Of a DNA stretch of 64,000 bases, positions 57,363 to 64,000 are shown in pieces. The position numbers and the translations under genes are program-made. Position 1 is the stretch's first letter. Each line of letters begins with the position of its first letter. The stretch covers positions 186,001 through 250,000 of the forward strand of contig NZ_VSSS01000051.1 in the NCBI RefSeq assembly GCF_008123425.1, written 5' to 3'. Below the pieces are notes generated by a model. The model had not been told where the DNA came from and did not search any database. It was given only the letters and a program-made list of their open reading frames with translations. The stretch is from Bradyrhizobium rifense (GTDB lineage: Bacteria > Pseudomonadota > Alphaproteobacteria > Rhizobiales > Xanthobacteraceae).

Positions 57363-58595
57363 TTATTTCCCGGCGCTCTCGGACCAGCGCGCCATCAGCG
57401 TGTTGGACGGCAGCGATTCATCGACCAGTTTCTTCGCGGTCTCGACGCCGGCGACAGGTAACTTCTTCGGATCCAGGAGCCCGATCTGCACCAGCACGGA
57501 CGCTTGGTCCCAATAGATGTGCTCGTTGTAGAGCTTGTCGCCGCGAAAGCGCACGATCGCCACCAGCGGGATCTCGACATATTTACCGGTCGGCGGCACG
57601 CCGGGCAGCATCCAGTCGATCTCGATGTCGTGCGTGAAGCAGAACAGCATCTCGTCGACGATGCGGTCGGAGCCGATGGTGCGCGAGATCGGCACCAGCT
57701 TGGTGTCCTGCGGTGTCTTCGGAATGAAGTGGTTCTTGTAGAACCGCAGCAGGTCGCGATAGCCGACGCCGCCGGTCATGGTCGGGATGTGGTTGACATA
57801 GGGCTCGGCAACCATGGTCGTCATGGTCTGCTCGGCCGAACGCGTCGCGAACTCGAGCTCGGTGTGCCTGTCCCACAGCGCCGAGAGATCGTAGTGCGGG
57901 CCCAGCGCCTTCCGAAACGCCGCGATCGAGCGCGTATGCGCCATAAGGGTCGCGGGCTTGTTGAAGCTGGCGCGTTCCGGTGCGGCGAAGGCGTGGTCGC
58001 AGCCGGGATAGAGATAGAACTCGATCTCGGGCCGGCCCTTGAACGCCGCCTCGACCTGCGCACGCGCCTCCGGCGGCGCAAACCGGTCGAGCTCGGCGAA
58101 ATGGAAGACCACCGGACATTTGACGTCGCCGGCCTCGCCGAGATCGGCCTCGATGCCGACGCCGTAATAGCTGACGGCGCAGTCGACGTCGGTGCGCGCG
58201 GCGACGAGATAAGCGAGCTTGCCGCCGAGACAGAAGCCGAGCGCGCCGACCTTGCCCTTGCACTCGGGGCGCGCGCGCAGCACCTTCAGCGCGTCGGCGG
58301 CATCCTTGATCGACTGATTGGCATCGAAGCGCTGGTAATAGCCCATCGCCTTGCCGAAATCGGCCTCGGTGTAGCCGAGCTCGATGCCAGGCTCCATACG
58401 CCAGAACAGGTCGGGCGCCAGCACCACATAGCCTTCCTCGGCATAATGGTCGGCAACCTCGCGCATCGATTTGTTGACGCCAAAAATCTCCTGCAACAGC
58501 AGGATGCCGGGACCGGAGCCCGAGGCGGGGAGCGCGAGATACCCCTTGAACGTGCCGCCATCCTTGGCAGCGATGTCGATCCACTGTCCGGCCAT
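57363..58595 (-). CDS. dienelactone hydrolase fused to a SnoaL/NTF2-like domain
   Basis: A 410-residue two-domain protein. Residues 1-235 are a dienelactone hydrolase: nucleophile Cys122 in GFCLGG, Asp170 in AELDRF and His201 in GCDHAF. Residues about 245-405 form an NTF2-like (SnoaL) fold with MTGGVGYRDLLRFYKNHF and DIEIDWMLPGVPPTGKYVEI, a shape used for small-molecule binding or cyclisation. ATG 58595 is preceded by GAGAGGGG. The hydrolase domain acts on lactones such as dienelactone from aromatic breakdown. It is divergent from a MarR gene and upstream of the Dpp-like operon, 84 bases away. Confidence 0.88.
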   Translation of the reverse strand: MAGQWIDIAAKDGGTFKGYLALPASGSGPGILLLQEIFGVNKSMREVADHYAEEGYVVLAPDLFWRMEPGIELGYTEADFGKAMGYYQRFDANQSIKDAADALKVLRARPECKGKVGALGFCLGGKLAYLVAARTDVDCAVSYYGVGIEADLGEAGDVKCPVVFHFAELDRFAPPEARAQVEAAFKGRPEIEFYLYPGCDHAFAAPERASFNKPATLMAHTRSIAAFRKALGPHYDLSALWDRHTELEFATRSAEQTMTTMVAEPYVNHIPTMTGGVGYRDLLRFYKNHFIPKTPQDTKLVPISRTIGSDRIVDEMLFCFTHDIEIDWMLPGVPPTGKYVEIPLVAIVRFRGDKLYNEHIYWDQASVLVQIGLLDPKKLPVAGVETAKKLVDESLPSNTLMARWSESAGK

Positions 58596-58800
58596 CGTGA
58601 TCGTCCCCTCTCGTCGTTGAGCCCTTCGAGCCCTCTCCCATTTCGGCGCGTCTGTCTGACGCGTCCGGCACGAGGCGAAGGCGGCTGCCTTTTCATCATG
58701 CTTTCTTAATTGAATTTTTAATGTAAGAATCGAACTTGTAAATAGCATAGATTGAGCACAGCCTGCCCAGGCCGTGAGCGAGGGCGGGAATCAGGAGACG

Positions 58801-59394
58801 ATGTTGAGGAAGACGCAGAAGGCGGCCGCGCGACGAACAGGCACGGCCGCGAGAGACAAGCAGCGGCCGGCCGCCGCCGAACGGACAGGCTCATGGCACC
58901 TGGCGCGCACCGAGACCGAGCGGCGCCTTTCAGAGTTCGAGTTCAGGCTGGAGCGGCTGGCGCAGGCCTATTACCGCTGGAAGGCTGCGTGCCTTGCCGC
59001 CGTCTGCGATGTGCCGCTGACCGGCGACGACGTCGCCGTGCTCAACGTGGTGCGCATGGGCGACGAGCCGAAGCGGCTCTCGGAGATCGGCCAGTTGCTC
59101 AACCGCGTCGACGTCCCCAATCTGCAATACGCAACCCGCAAGCTGGTGAAGGCCGGCCTGATCGAGACCGAGGGCTCGTCGTCGCGCAAGGAGACGCGCT
59201 ACCGCGCGACCGAGCGGGGCCACGACGTCACTGAAGCCTATGCGGCCTTGCGCGCCGCAACGCTCCCGCCGATGCTGGAAGCGCTGGACGGCTGGGCCGA
59301 AAAGTCGGAGGCCACGGGCTCCCATCTCGAACTGGTGTCGAGCCTCTACACGCAGGCCGCCCAGGTCGCGATCACGCGGCGGCATCAGCCCTGA
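58801..59394 (+). CDS. MarR-like winged-helix regulator
   Basis: A 197-residue protein. The first 45 residues are basic and low-complexity (RKTQKAAARRTGTAARDK). The winged-helix domain follows: LTGDDVAVLNVVRMGDEPKRL, the recognition region with VDVPNLQYATRKLVKAGLI, and a wing with SSRKETRYRATERG. It is divergent from the DLH/SnoaL gene across 205 AT-rich bases and is the probable regulator of that operon. The ATG at 58801 has AGGAG only three bases upstream; a GTG at 58774 is possible. Confidence 0.75.
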   Translation: MLRKTQKAAARRTGTAARDKQRPAAAERTGSWHLARTETERRLSEFEFRLERLAQAYYRWKAACLAAVCDVPLTGDDVAVLNVVRMGDEPKRLSEIGQLLNRVDVPNLQYATRKLVKAGLIETEGSSSRKETRYRATERGHDVTEAYAALRAATLPPMLEALDGWAEKSEATGSHLELVSSLYTQAAQVAITRRHQP

Positions 59395-59612
59395 GCCTGC
59401 GCGACTTTTGCGTGGGATGCGCGATGCGCTGAGGCTAATTGCTGGTAACAGACCGGCGCCGCGCTATGCTGGTTGCTGCGTGACGCCAGACTCCTGAACA
59501 CGGCATTATGCACCGCATGCGTCGGTGCCGCTGCTTTGGCGCGTTTCTTCGCTGTCTTCTTTGTCGTCTTCTTGGCTGCCGCCTTGCCTCGTTTCTCGCC
59601 TGACTTTGCCAT
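59385..59612 (-). CDS. small Lys/Ala-rich basic protein
   Basis: A 75-residue protein. The first 30 residues are strongly basic and repetitive (KRGKAAAKKTTKKTAKKR), like the C-terminal tails of histone H1-like and nucleoid proteins. The second half is less basic and shows no family features. GGAG with good spacing precedes the ATG at 59612. It overlaps the MarR stop by ten bases tail to tail. It may bind nucleic acid, or the C-terminal part may be a frame change of a shorter protein. Confidence 0.5.
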   Translation of the reverse strand: MAKSGEKRGKAAAKKTTKKTAKKRAKAAAPTHAVHNAVFRSLASRSNQHSAAPVCYQQLASAHRASHAKVAQAQG

Positions 59613-59825
59613 CCTGCCTCTCCTCGGCTTGAAAACAGCGTTACGTCTCATCGCGACAGAGCTGGCTTCAATCTCGTCGCGAAGCCGCCAGTCCGAAACT
59701 TCAGTCCGCCCGGGACATTTTTTCCGAAGTTTAACCGTTGGAGTCGCGCAGAGCCTACCCGGCCTCAGTTTTCACGACCCATCGCGGCATTTACGTTGGC
59801 GCCGCTCTCCAGTACAAACCTGCGA

Positions 59826-60128
59826 TCACCGCAGGGCCGCGATCAATGCAGCCAAGGAGAATCCAACCCCCAAGGCTGCCCACTCGCGCTTCGTGACTAG
59901 CATTGTTGTCACGGCGCCGAGGCAGCTGAAGAGGCTTGGCCATCCGCCCTCGACAATACCTGCAGCAACGAACGCGACAAACAGGTTGCCGGGCGCGTAA
60001 CGCAAGAGCCTCGGCGAGACGCCGGTTTGCGGGAGAACGCCTGCCGCAAGATAGCCTCCAGAGCGCATTGCGTAACTCGCTGCTCCGACCGCGAACACCG
60101 CGGCGATAATCTGCCACTCAAGCATCAT
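59826..60128 (-). CDS. azlD: AzlD-family branched-chain amino acid transport protein
   Basis: A 100-residue inner-membrane protein with four hydrophobic segments and the family pattern AVGAASYAMRSGGYLA near the N-terminus and RYAPGNLFVAFVAAGI in the middle. AzlD is the small partner of AzlC in export of branched-chain amino acids and analogues. The ATG at 60128 (or 60125) lies inside the end of azlC, so the two are coupled. Confidence 0.87.
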   Translation of the reverse strand: MMLEWQIIAAVFAVGAASYAMRSGGYLAAGVLPQTGVSPRLLRYAPGNLFVAFVAAGIVEGGWPSLFSCLGAVTTMLVTKREWAALGVGFSLAALIAALR

Positions 60129-60837
60129 CGCCACACAGCAGGTTGACGAACATGCCTGCACCACCGCCGATCAACATCGCCCAGCTCTGGTCAAGCTTGC
60201 TGGCCACGGCAATCCCTACTGCCGCTGACACCGTCCACGGCAGCAGGCTCTTCCGGCCGCGCCACTGCGTGGGTAGAAGGGCAGCGACGAATGCGAATGG
60301 CAGGAACGCGGCCGCAATCGCAAACGGTCCGTGCGGCCTTAGCGGCAACGCATAGCCAAGCGCTGTGCCGCCGATCCAGCCGATAGCCATGGGCAAGCTG
60401 CACCCGAGCAGATAGCCGGCATCGCGTCGTCCTCGTTCAGCCTCGGCCACCGTCATTAGCCACGATGCGTCAGCGAGCAGGAACAGGATCGGAAGCATTA
60501 CGCGCCGGGAAATATCCGGAAATAGCTGACGGAGCTGTGCTCCCATCACCAGATAACGGGCGTTCGTCGCTACGCATGCAAACATCAATGCAGCGACTGG
60601 AGGCGGCAATGCCCACAGTCCCAGTGTTACCGCCTGGGCCGTGGCGGAGTATACGACCAGACTGAACAGCACAGCCGGCACGAAGCCAAGTTCCAGGCTT
60701 CGATAGGCAACTCCCATGGCTATACCTGCTATTCCATTACTGGCAATAAAGGGAAGAGCCGCGAAAAACCCCTGCCGGAAAGCAGCAGTGGTGCAACTGG
60801 ATGAGGACGAATTTGCAATTCTCATGGTCATAACCAT
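60118..60837 (-). CDS. azlC: AzlC-family branched-chain amino acid exporter
   Basis: A 239-residue inner-membrane protein with about six helices. The family hallmark is near residues 20-40 (AAFRQGFFAALPFIASNGIAG, described by position) and VVYSATAQAVTLGL near 60; a CVATNARYLVMGAQL block follows. With AzlD it exports branched-chain amino acids or toxic analogues. The start may be the ATG at 60837 or, three codons later, at 60825. It is divergent from the ABATE regulator, with only 20 bases between starts, so the promoters must overlap. Confidence 0.88.
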   Translation of the reverse strand: MVMTMRIANSSSSSCTTAAFRQGFFAALPFIASNGIAGIAMGVAYRSLELGFVPAVLFSLVVYSATAQAVTLGLWALPPPVAALMFACVATNARYLVMGAQLRQLFPDISRRVMLPILFLLADASWLMTVAEAERGRRDAGYLLGCSLPMAIGWIGGTALGYALPLRPHGPFAIAAAFLPFAFVAALLPTQWRGRKSLLPWTVSAAVGIAVASKLDQSWAMLIGGGAGMFVNLLCGDDA

Positions 60838-60838
60838 T
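60825..60838. promoter_or_regulatory. dyad at the azlC start
   Basis: ATGGTCATAACCAT is a 14-bp dyad, 12 of 14 positions symmetric, covering the azlC start codons in the very short divergent gap. It may be a binding site for the adjacent ABATE/CGNR regulator, but coding constraint could also create it. Confidence 0.3.
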
Positions 60839-60857
60839 AGATTGCGTGGAGTATGTT

Positions 60858-61472
60858 ATGTCAAGGGATCCTGCACGTGCAGCGACACAGTTCTTTGGAG
60901 GTCGCGTCTGCCTCGACTTCGCCAATACGATGGACTGGCGCACCTCCGATGCCCCACAGGAATTGATTCCCGACTACGCAGCGTTTCTTTCGTGGAGCAA
61001 TACGCGCGGTACGTTGGCTTCAAAAGCGGTCGCAAGGCTGAGAGTGTTGGGCGCGCGAAAACCAGCAGCAGTAGAAGCCATCATGCGAGAAGCGCGCGCC
61101 TTGCGAGGCGAAATATGGGAGGCCGCGGATGCGTTGTGTGGCGGAAAATCCGTGCGCCTTGCGCCGTTTAACCGATTGCTCGCAGCGTTGCCGGCGCAGC
61201 CGGGACTGGTTAGGGATGGAGCGGGATACGTTCACGATTTGCGGGGCGCTGATCCTGAGGAGCCGCTATGGCCAGTCCTCTGGTCACTGACGGCACTTCT
61301 TTCATCGAAGGACGCAGCTCGATTGGGTTGTTGCCAAGCGCAGGGCTGCGGCTGGTTTTTCGTCGATGAGAGTCCAAACCATTCACGAGCCTGGTGTTCC
61401 AGCGAGGTCTGCGGCAACCGGGAGCGCGCACGACGAGCCTATTCGAAGCGCCGACCGGTGCGCTCCCCATAG
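60858..61472 (+). CDS. ABATE-domain/CGNR zinc-finger regulator
   Basis: A 204-residue protein. The N-terminal ABATE (DUF1470) domain opens with GGRVCLDFANTMDWR (near residues 14-28). The C-terminal CGNR zinc finger has CQAQGCGWFFVDES (near 158-171) and WCSSEVCGNRERARRAY, supplying four Cys and the diagnostic CGNR. Such proteins are probable DNA-binding regulators. GGAG lies six bases before the ATG at 60858. Divergence from azlCD makes export control its likely job. Confidence 0.88.
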   Translation: MSRDPARAATQFFGGRVCLDFANTMDWRTSDAPQELIPDYAAFLSWSNTRGTLASKAVARLRVLGARKPAAVEAIMREARALRGEIWEAADALCGGKSVRLAPFNRLLAALPAQPGLVRDGAGYVHDLRGADPEEPLWPVLWSLTALLSSKDAARLGCCQAQGCGWFFVDESPNHSRAWCSSEVCGNRERARRAYSKRRPVRSP

Positions 61473-61498
61473 GAATTACCGGATGAAATTACGTTAGG

Positions 61499-61634
61499 AT
61501 GCCGATCACGAGCCACCGGCGTTCCGAACGACTTGATCACGAGGACCCCTCCCGCTTCATCGCCGGCTACGCAAGCACGGATCGAATAGAGCATCCCCAG
61601 GATATTGACCTGAGCGAGGGCGAATGGGGACGAA

Positions 61635-61651
<17 letters not shown>
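61499..61651 (+). CDS. possible 50-residue ORF, doubtful
   Basis: A frame from ATG at 61499 (TTAGG just upstream) to TGA at 61651 encodes 50 residues (MPITSHRRSERLDHEDPSRF then an acidic end). The third codon positions are fairly GC-rich, as in real genes here. However it runs antisense into the tRNA and matches no family I know. It could be a small gene, a remnant or chance. Confidence 0.2.
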
Positions 61652-61711
<60 letters not shown>

Positions 61712-61814
61712 GCGGAACCCGCCGGTGAGGGCGGGTTGCCTGGAGGTTTACATATCAAAGCAGTGGCAGGACCGGAAGCCCTCGTCTTGGCGAATAGGAG
61801 AGCCGCCGGCCTCA

Positions 61815-62771
61815 TCAGGCCTTGATATTGTTGTCCTTGACCACCTTGCCCCAATAGGCGACCTGCTTGTCGAAGAAGCTCTTGAATGCGGACCCGTCCT
61901 CGAGCAGCAGCGTCATCTGCTGGGTGTCCTTGAGCTGGGCGGCGGTCGCGGGCTCGCTCAGGATCTCCTTGGAAGCCGTCGCCATGGCGGAGACGATGTC
62001 AGGCGGCGTGCCTGCGGGCGCGAAGATGCCCCACCAGGCGAGCGTCTCGAAGTCCGGAAAGCCGGCCTCGATCGCGGTCGGCGTGTCCGGCAGCGCCGAC
62101 AGCCGTTCGCGGCCGAGCTGCAGGATCGGACGCAGCAGATTGGTGCCGAGCTGGGCCGCGACCAGCGCCGCCGATCCCGCGATGAGATCGACATGGCCGC
62201 CGAGCACGTCGTTCATGGCCGGGCCGCCGCCGCGATAGGGCACGTGGGTGATCTCGACACCGGCCTTGTTGCCGAGCACAGTCATCGCGAGATGGCCGAG
62301 CGTGCCGATGCCGACCGAGGCGTATTTCACCGCGCCGGGCGTCGCCTTGCAGGCAGCGACCACGTCGGCAAAACTCTTGTAGGGACGACCGGCGCCGGCG
62401 GCGATCACGTAAGGCGCGGTGCCGACCAGGAACACCGGCACCAGCTCGCGTTCGACATCGACCGGTGGCTTGTCGAGAATCGACGGGATCACCGCGTGGG
62501 AATCGAAGGTGACGAGAAACGACGAGCCGTCCGCCGGGCTCTTGGCGACTTGCGCCGCGCCGAGCGCGCCCGCCGCGCCCGACTTGTTCTCGACCACGAC
62601 GATGCGGTTGAGTTTTGTCTGCAGATTGCTCTGGAGCAGCCGCGCCATCGCATCCGTCGATCCGCCCGGCGGAAACGGCACGACGAGGGTGATCTTGCCG
62701 GCCTGCGCCGACGCTGGCGTGAGTGCGAGAATAGCGGGCGCTGCCAGCAGCGCCCGTCGTGTGATCGTCAT
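61815..62771 (-). CDS. TctC/Bug-family periplasmic binding protein
   Basis: A 318-residue exported binding protein of tripartite tricarboxylate transporters. The N-terminus TITRRALLAAPAILALTPAS is a Tat-like signal. The Bug signature is ITLVVPFPPGGSTDAMARLL near residues 27-46, with VENKSGAAG and GAVKYASVGIGTLGH further on. GGAGG precedes the ATG. No TctA or TctB genes adjoin it, as is common for Bug proteins. The ligand is likely a carboxylate. A cupin gene follows upstream on the same strand, 48 bases away. Confidence 0.9.
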   Translation of the reverse strand: MTITRRALLAAPAILALTPASAQAGKITLVVPFPPGGSTDAMARLLQSNLQTKLNRIVVVENKSGAAGALGAAQVAKSPADGSSFLVTFDSHAVIPSILDKPPVDVERELVPVFLVGTAPYVIAAGAGRPYKSFADVVAACKATPGAVKYASVGIGTLGHLAMTVLGNKAGVEITHVPYRGGGPAMNDVLGGHVDLIAGSAALVAAQLGTNLLRPILQLGRERLSALPDTPTAIEAGFPDFETLAWWGIFAPAGTPPDIVSAMATASKEILSEPATAAQLKDTQQMTLLLEDGSAFKSFFDKQVAYWGKVVKDNNIKA

Positions 62772-62819
62772 CGTTTCCTCCCTTTATTTGTTGTGCGCCT
62801 GGCTTTTGCTCTTTGGCGC

Positions 62820-63191
62820 CTAGGTCGTCCCGAAGCCCGACCCTGCTTTTTTGTATTCTGGCCGTGGCGGACTGAAGATGTCTAGCACGCGGGCGCCGTC
62901 GGGGCCGGCGCGCATGGTGTGCGGCACGTTGCCGGGCGTCCGCCAGAAGTCGCCCTTCTTCACGGCAATCTCCTCCCCGCCCTGGACTCGGATCGCGGAG
63001 CCGTCGAGCAACACGCCCCATTGCTCCTCGGGATGGTGATGCAGCGTACCTTGCGCGTGCGGCGCCAGCGTCACCACCGACAGCATGGCCTGCTCGCCGG
63101 AGAAGATGCGCGTGGTTACTCCCGCCGCCAGCTCGCGAAACAGCCCGTCGGCAGCATTGTCGAGATTGTGGAATTCTTCTTTTTGGCTCAC
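62820..63191 (-). CDS. cupin-domain protein
   Basis: A 123-residue single cupin. Metal ligands are in LHHHPEEQWGVLLDG (two His, Glu) near residues 50-64 and the second His in NVPHTMRAG near 91. The start is GTG at 63191 with GGAG six bases upstream. It is likely co-transcribed with the TctC gene. Small cupins of this type act as isomerases, dioxygenases or metabolite sensors; no substrate can be assigned. Confidence 0.84.
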   Translation of the reverse strand: MSQKEEFHNLDNAADGLFRELAAGVTTRIFSGEQAMLSVVTLAPHAQGTLHHHPEEQWGVLLDGSAIRVQGGEEIAVKKGDFWRTPGNVPHTMRAGPDGARVLDIFSPPRPEYKKAGSGFGTT

Positions 63192-63212
63192 GCCGATCTC
63201 CCCTTCTGCACT

Positions 63213-64000
63213 CTATTTTGCTGTAGACAGGCGCACGGTGGCCAAGAGCCGGTCCTTGAACTCACCTTTCAAGGTCACGTACACGCTCGACCATGTCCGA
63301 CTCTTGAACTCGCAGCTACCTCGTGGGCAATATTCCTCATCGTGATAGTCTCCACTGAGAACGCCGAACAGGGTCATCCGACTGCCCAACAGACGAAACA
63401 GGGCGCTACCTGAGGCCCCAACTGTGAACTCGCAGTTCGTTTCAAATATCGACCAGTCCCTTACGTCGCGTACTTGGCATTCCTGCATTGTCTTGTTGAA
63501 CGGCCCGTACCTGTCCCTCTTTCCTGTAGCTTCGATATCATAACCGACGACCGCCAGGACACGCTCCAGCTCGACCAGAATTTCGGGTTGTTCATAGATC
63601 TCGTAAGGCGTCACCTCTGCGGGAAATTCGAGCTTTGCGACTGCCCAGTCGCCGACAACTGCTCTCGACCCACCATCAGCGCATGTACCCATCCATAAGC
63701 TCGCCGACAAAGGAACGGGTCCGCCTCTCCTCTCCCAAATAATACTCGAATATGCACTTGTCGGGTGAGGTATGTGGTTTGCAGTGGTCCCGAAACGCGT
63801 GAGCCGCCGTCGTGATCACGTCGCGCGTTCCAGTCACTTGAGCACTATTAGCTCCACCAGGGCATCGTAAGACTCCACTTGCCGCAAAACGGTTTCCGAC
63901 CACGTCCGGGGAGAGACCATTTGCTTTTGCGTACGCCTCCTCCGTCATTCGCCGGCCTCCGTCGTCCGAAGCGACGGTGACTATCGGCTGCGCGGGACGA
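63213..64000 (-). pseudogene. trypsin-like serine peptidase, frameshifted and cut by the window edge
   Basis: Two overlapping frames together make one S1-type peptidase. The upstream frame (63676 to the right edge, still open at 64000) has the catalytic His in ITTAAHAFRDH and Cys residues nearby. The downstream frame (63213-63710) has the Asp region GDWAVAKLEFPA and the nucleophile in VGASGSALFRL. They overlap by 35 bases, and a one-base shift near 63690 joins them (DGYM then CADGGSRAV). The open N-terminal side implies a signal peptide beyond the window. A recent frameshift or sequencing error is likely; programmed shifting is possible but shows no slippery site. Confidence 0.75.

Noticed and set aside
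55809..57461. A 550-codon plus-strand frame and a similar one at 57504-58709
   Set aside because: Both are complements of the binding-protein and hydrolase genes, which have clear family motifs and operon structure.
58700..58750. AT-rich stretch as a MarR operator
   Set aside because: I looked for symmetry around CTTAATTGAATTTTTAAT and found only about 13 of 23 matching positions, not better than AT-rich chance.

Overview
The window reads as a chromosomal stretch of a high-GC alphaproteobacterium, most likely Bradyrhizobium or a close relative. This is inferred from the dense high-GC coding, the many solute-binding-protein transporters, the small secreted proteins, and four families of intergenic palindromes of the kind common in Bradyrhizobium genomes. 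There is no phage, integrase, insertion sequence or CRISPR array. One tRNA gene, Arg(CCT), lies near the right end.

Layout. 0.2-4.5 kb: a minus-strand operon of an NMT1/THI5-type ABC importer, a 2-hydroxyacid dehydrogenase and a two-domain Inh-type protease inhibitor, divergent from a creatininase-family hydrolase. 5.6-7.0 kb: a small secreted protein with a strong terminator and a DUF1194 (vWA-like) protein. 7.3-12.5 kb: an unusual plus-strand operon of an Omp25-like/OprB-like fusion porin, a double-domain ABC permease and an ABC ATPase whose C-terminal AAA-associated domain is cut off by an in-frame amber codon. 12.5-20 kb: TauE/SafE, CNNM/CorC, PilZ, FMN glutamate-synthase-like, patatin, ferredoxin-NADP reductase and ATP-grasp genes. 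20-22.3 kb: a dicarboxylate/amino-acid symporter paired with a periplasmic amino-acid-binding protein. 22.5-24.9 kb: a frameshifted oxidoreductase, a triple-repeat cysteine-rich secreted protein and a small secreted protein.

25.0-30.1 kb is a coherent aromatic-degradation locus: FAD monooxygenase, aryl-CoA ligase, MarR regulator, zeta-class GST isomerase and gentisate 1,2-dioxygenase. Both outward transcription units carry nearly the same 20-bp operator-like dyad. The best reading is a salicylate- or anthranilate-like acid going through a CoA thioester and 5-hydroxylation to gentisate, then ring cleavage and maleylpyruvate isomerisation. 30.2-35.2 kb: an FAD oxidoreductase plus SsuABC-like importer operon, divergent from a LysR gene with a perfect 19-bp inverted repeat at its start. 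35.3-42.9 kb: acyl-CoA and short-chain metabolism (LiuC-like hydratase, ketopantoate reductase family, alpha/beta hydrolases, Tat-type SDR, acyl-CoA dehydrogenase) with TetR and AraC regulators and visible operator repeats. 43-45.4 kb: a LysR-controlled DoxX-DsrE-TlpA-like set. 45.6-58.6 kb: two family-5 binding proteins, an amidohydrolase, a large SPFH protein and a complete Dpp-like operon with SDR and secreted VOC genes at its end, headed by a dienelactone hydrolase/SnoaL fusion and divergent from a MarR gene. 58.8-64 kb: azlCD with a divergent ABATE/CGNR regulator, the tRNA, an orphan TctC, a cupin, and a frameshifted trypsin-like protease that runs off the window.

Three genes appear interrupted: an amber stop at 12096, a one-base frameshift near 23421 and a frameshift near 63690. 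These, the shared aromatic operator and the porin/ABC operon without a binding protein are the parts most worth checking.
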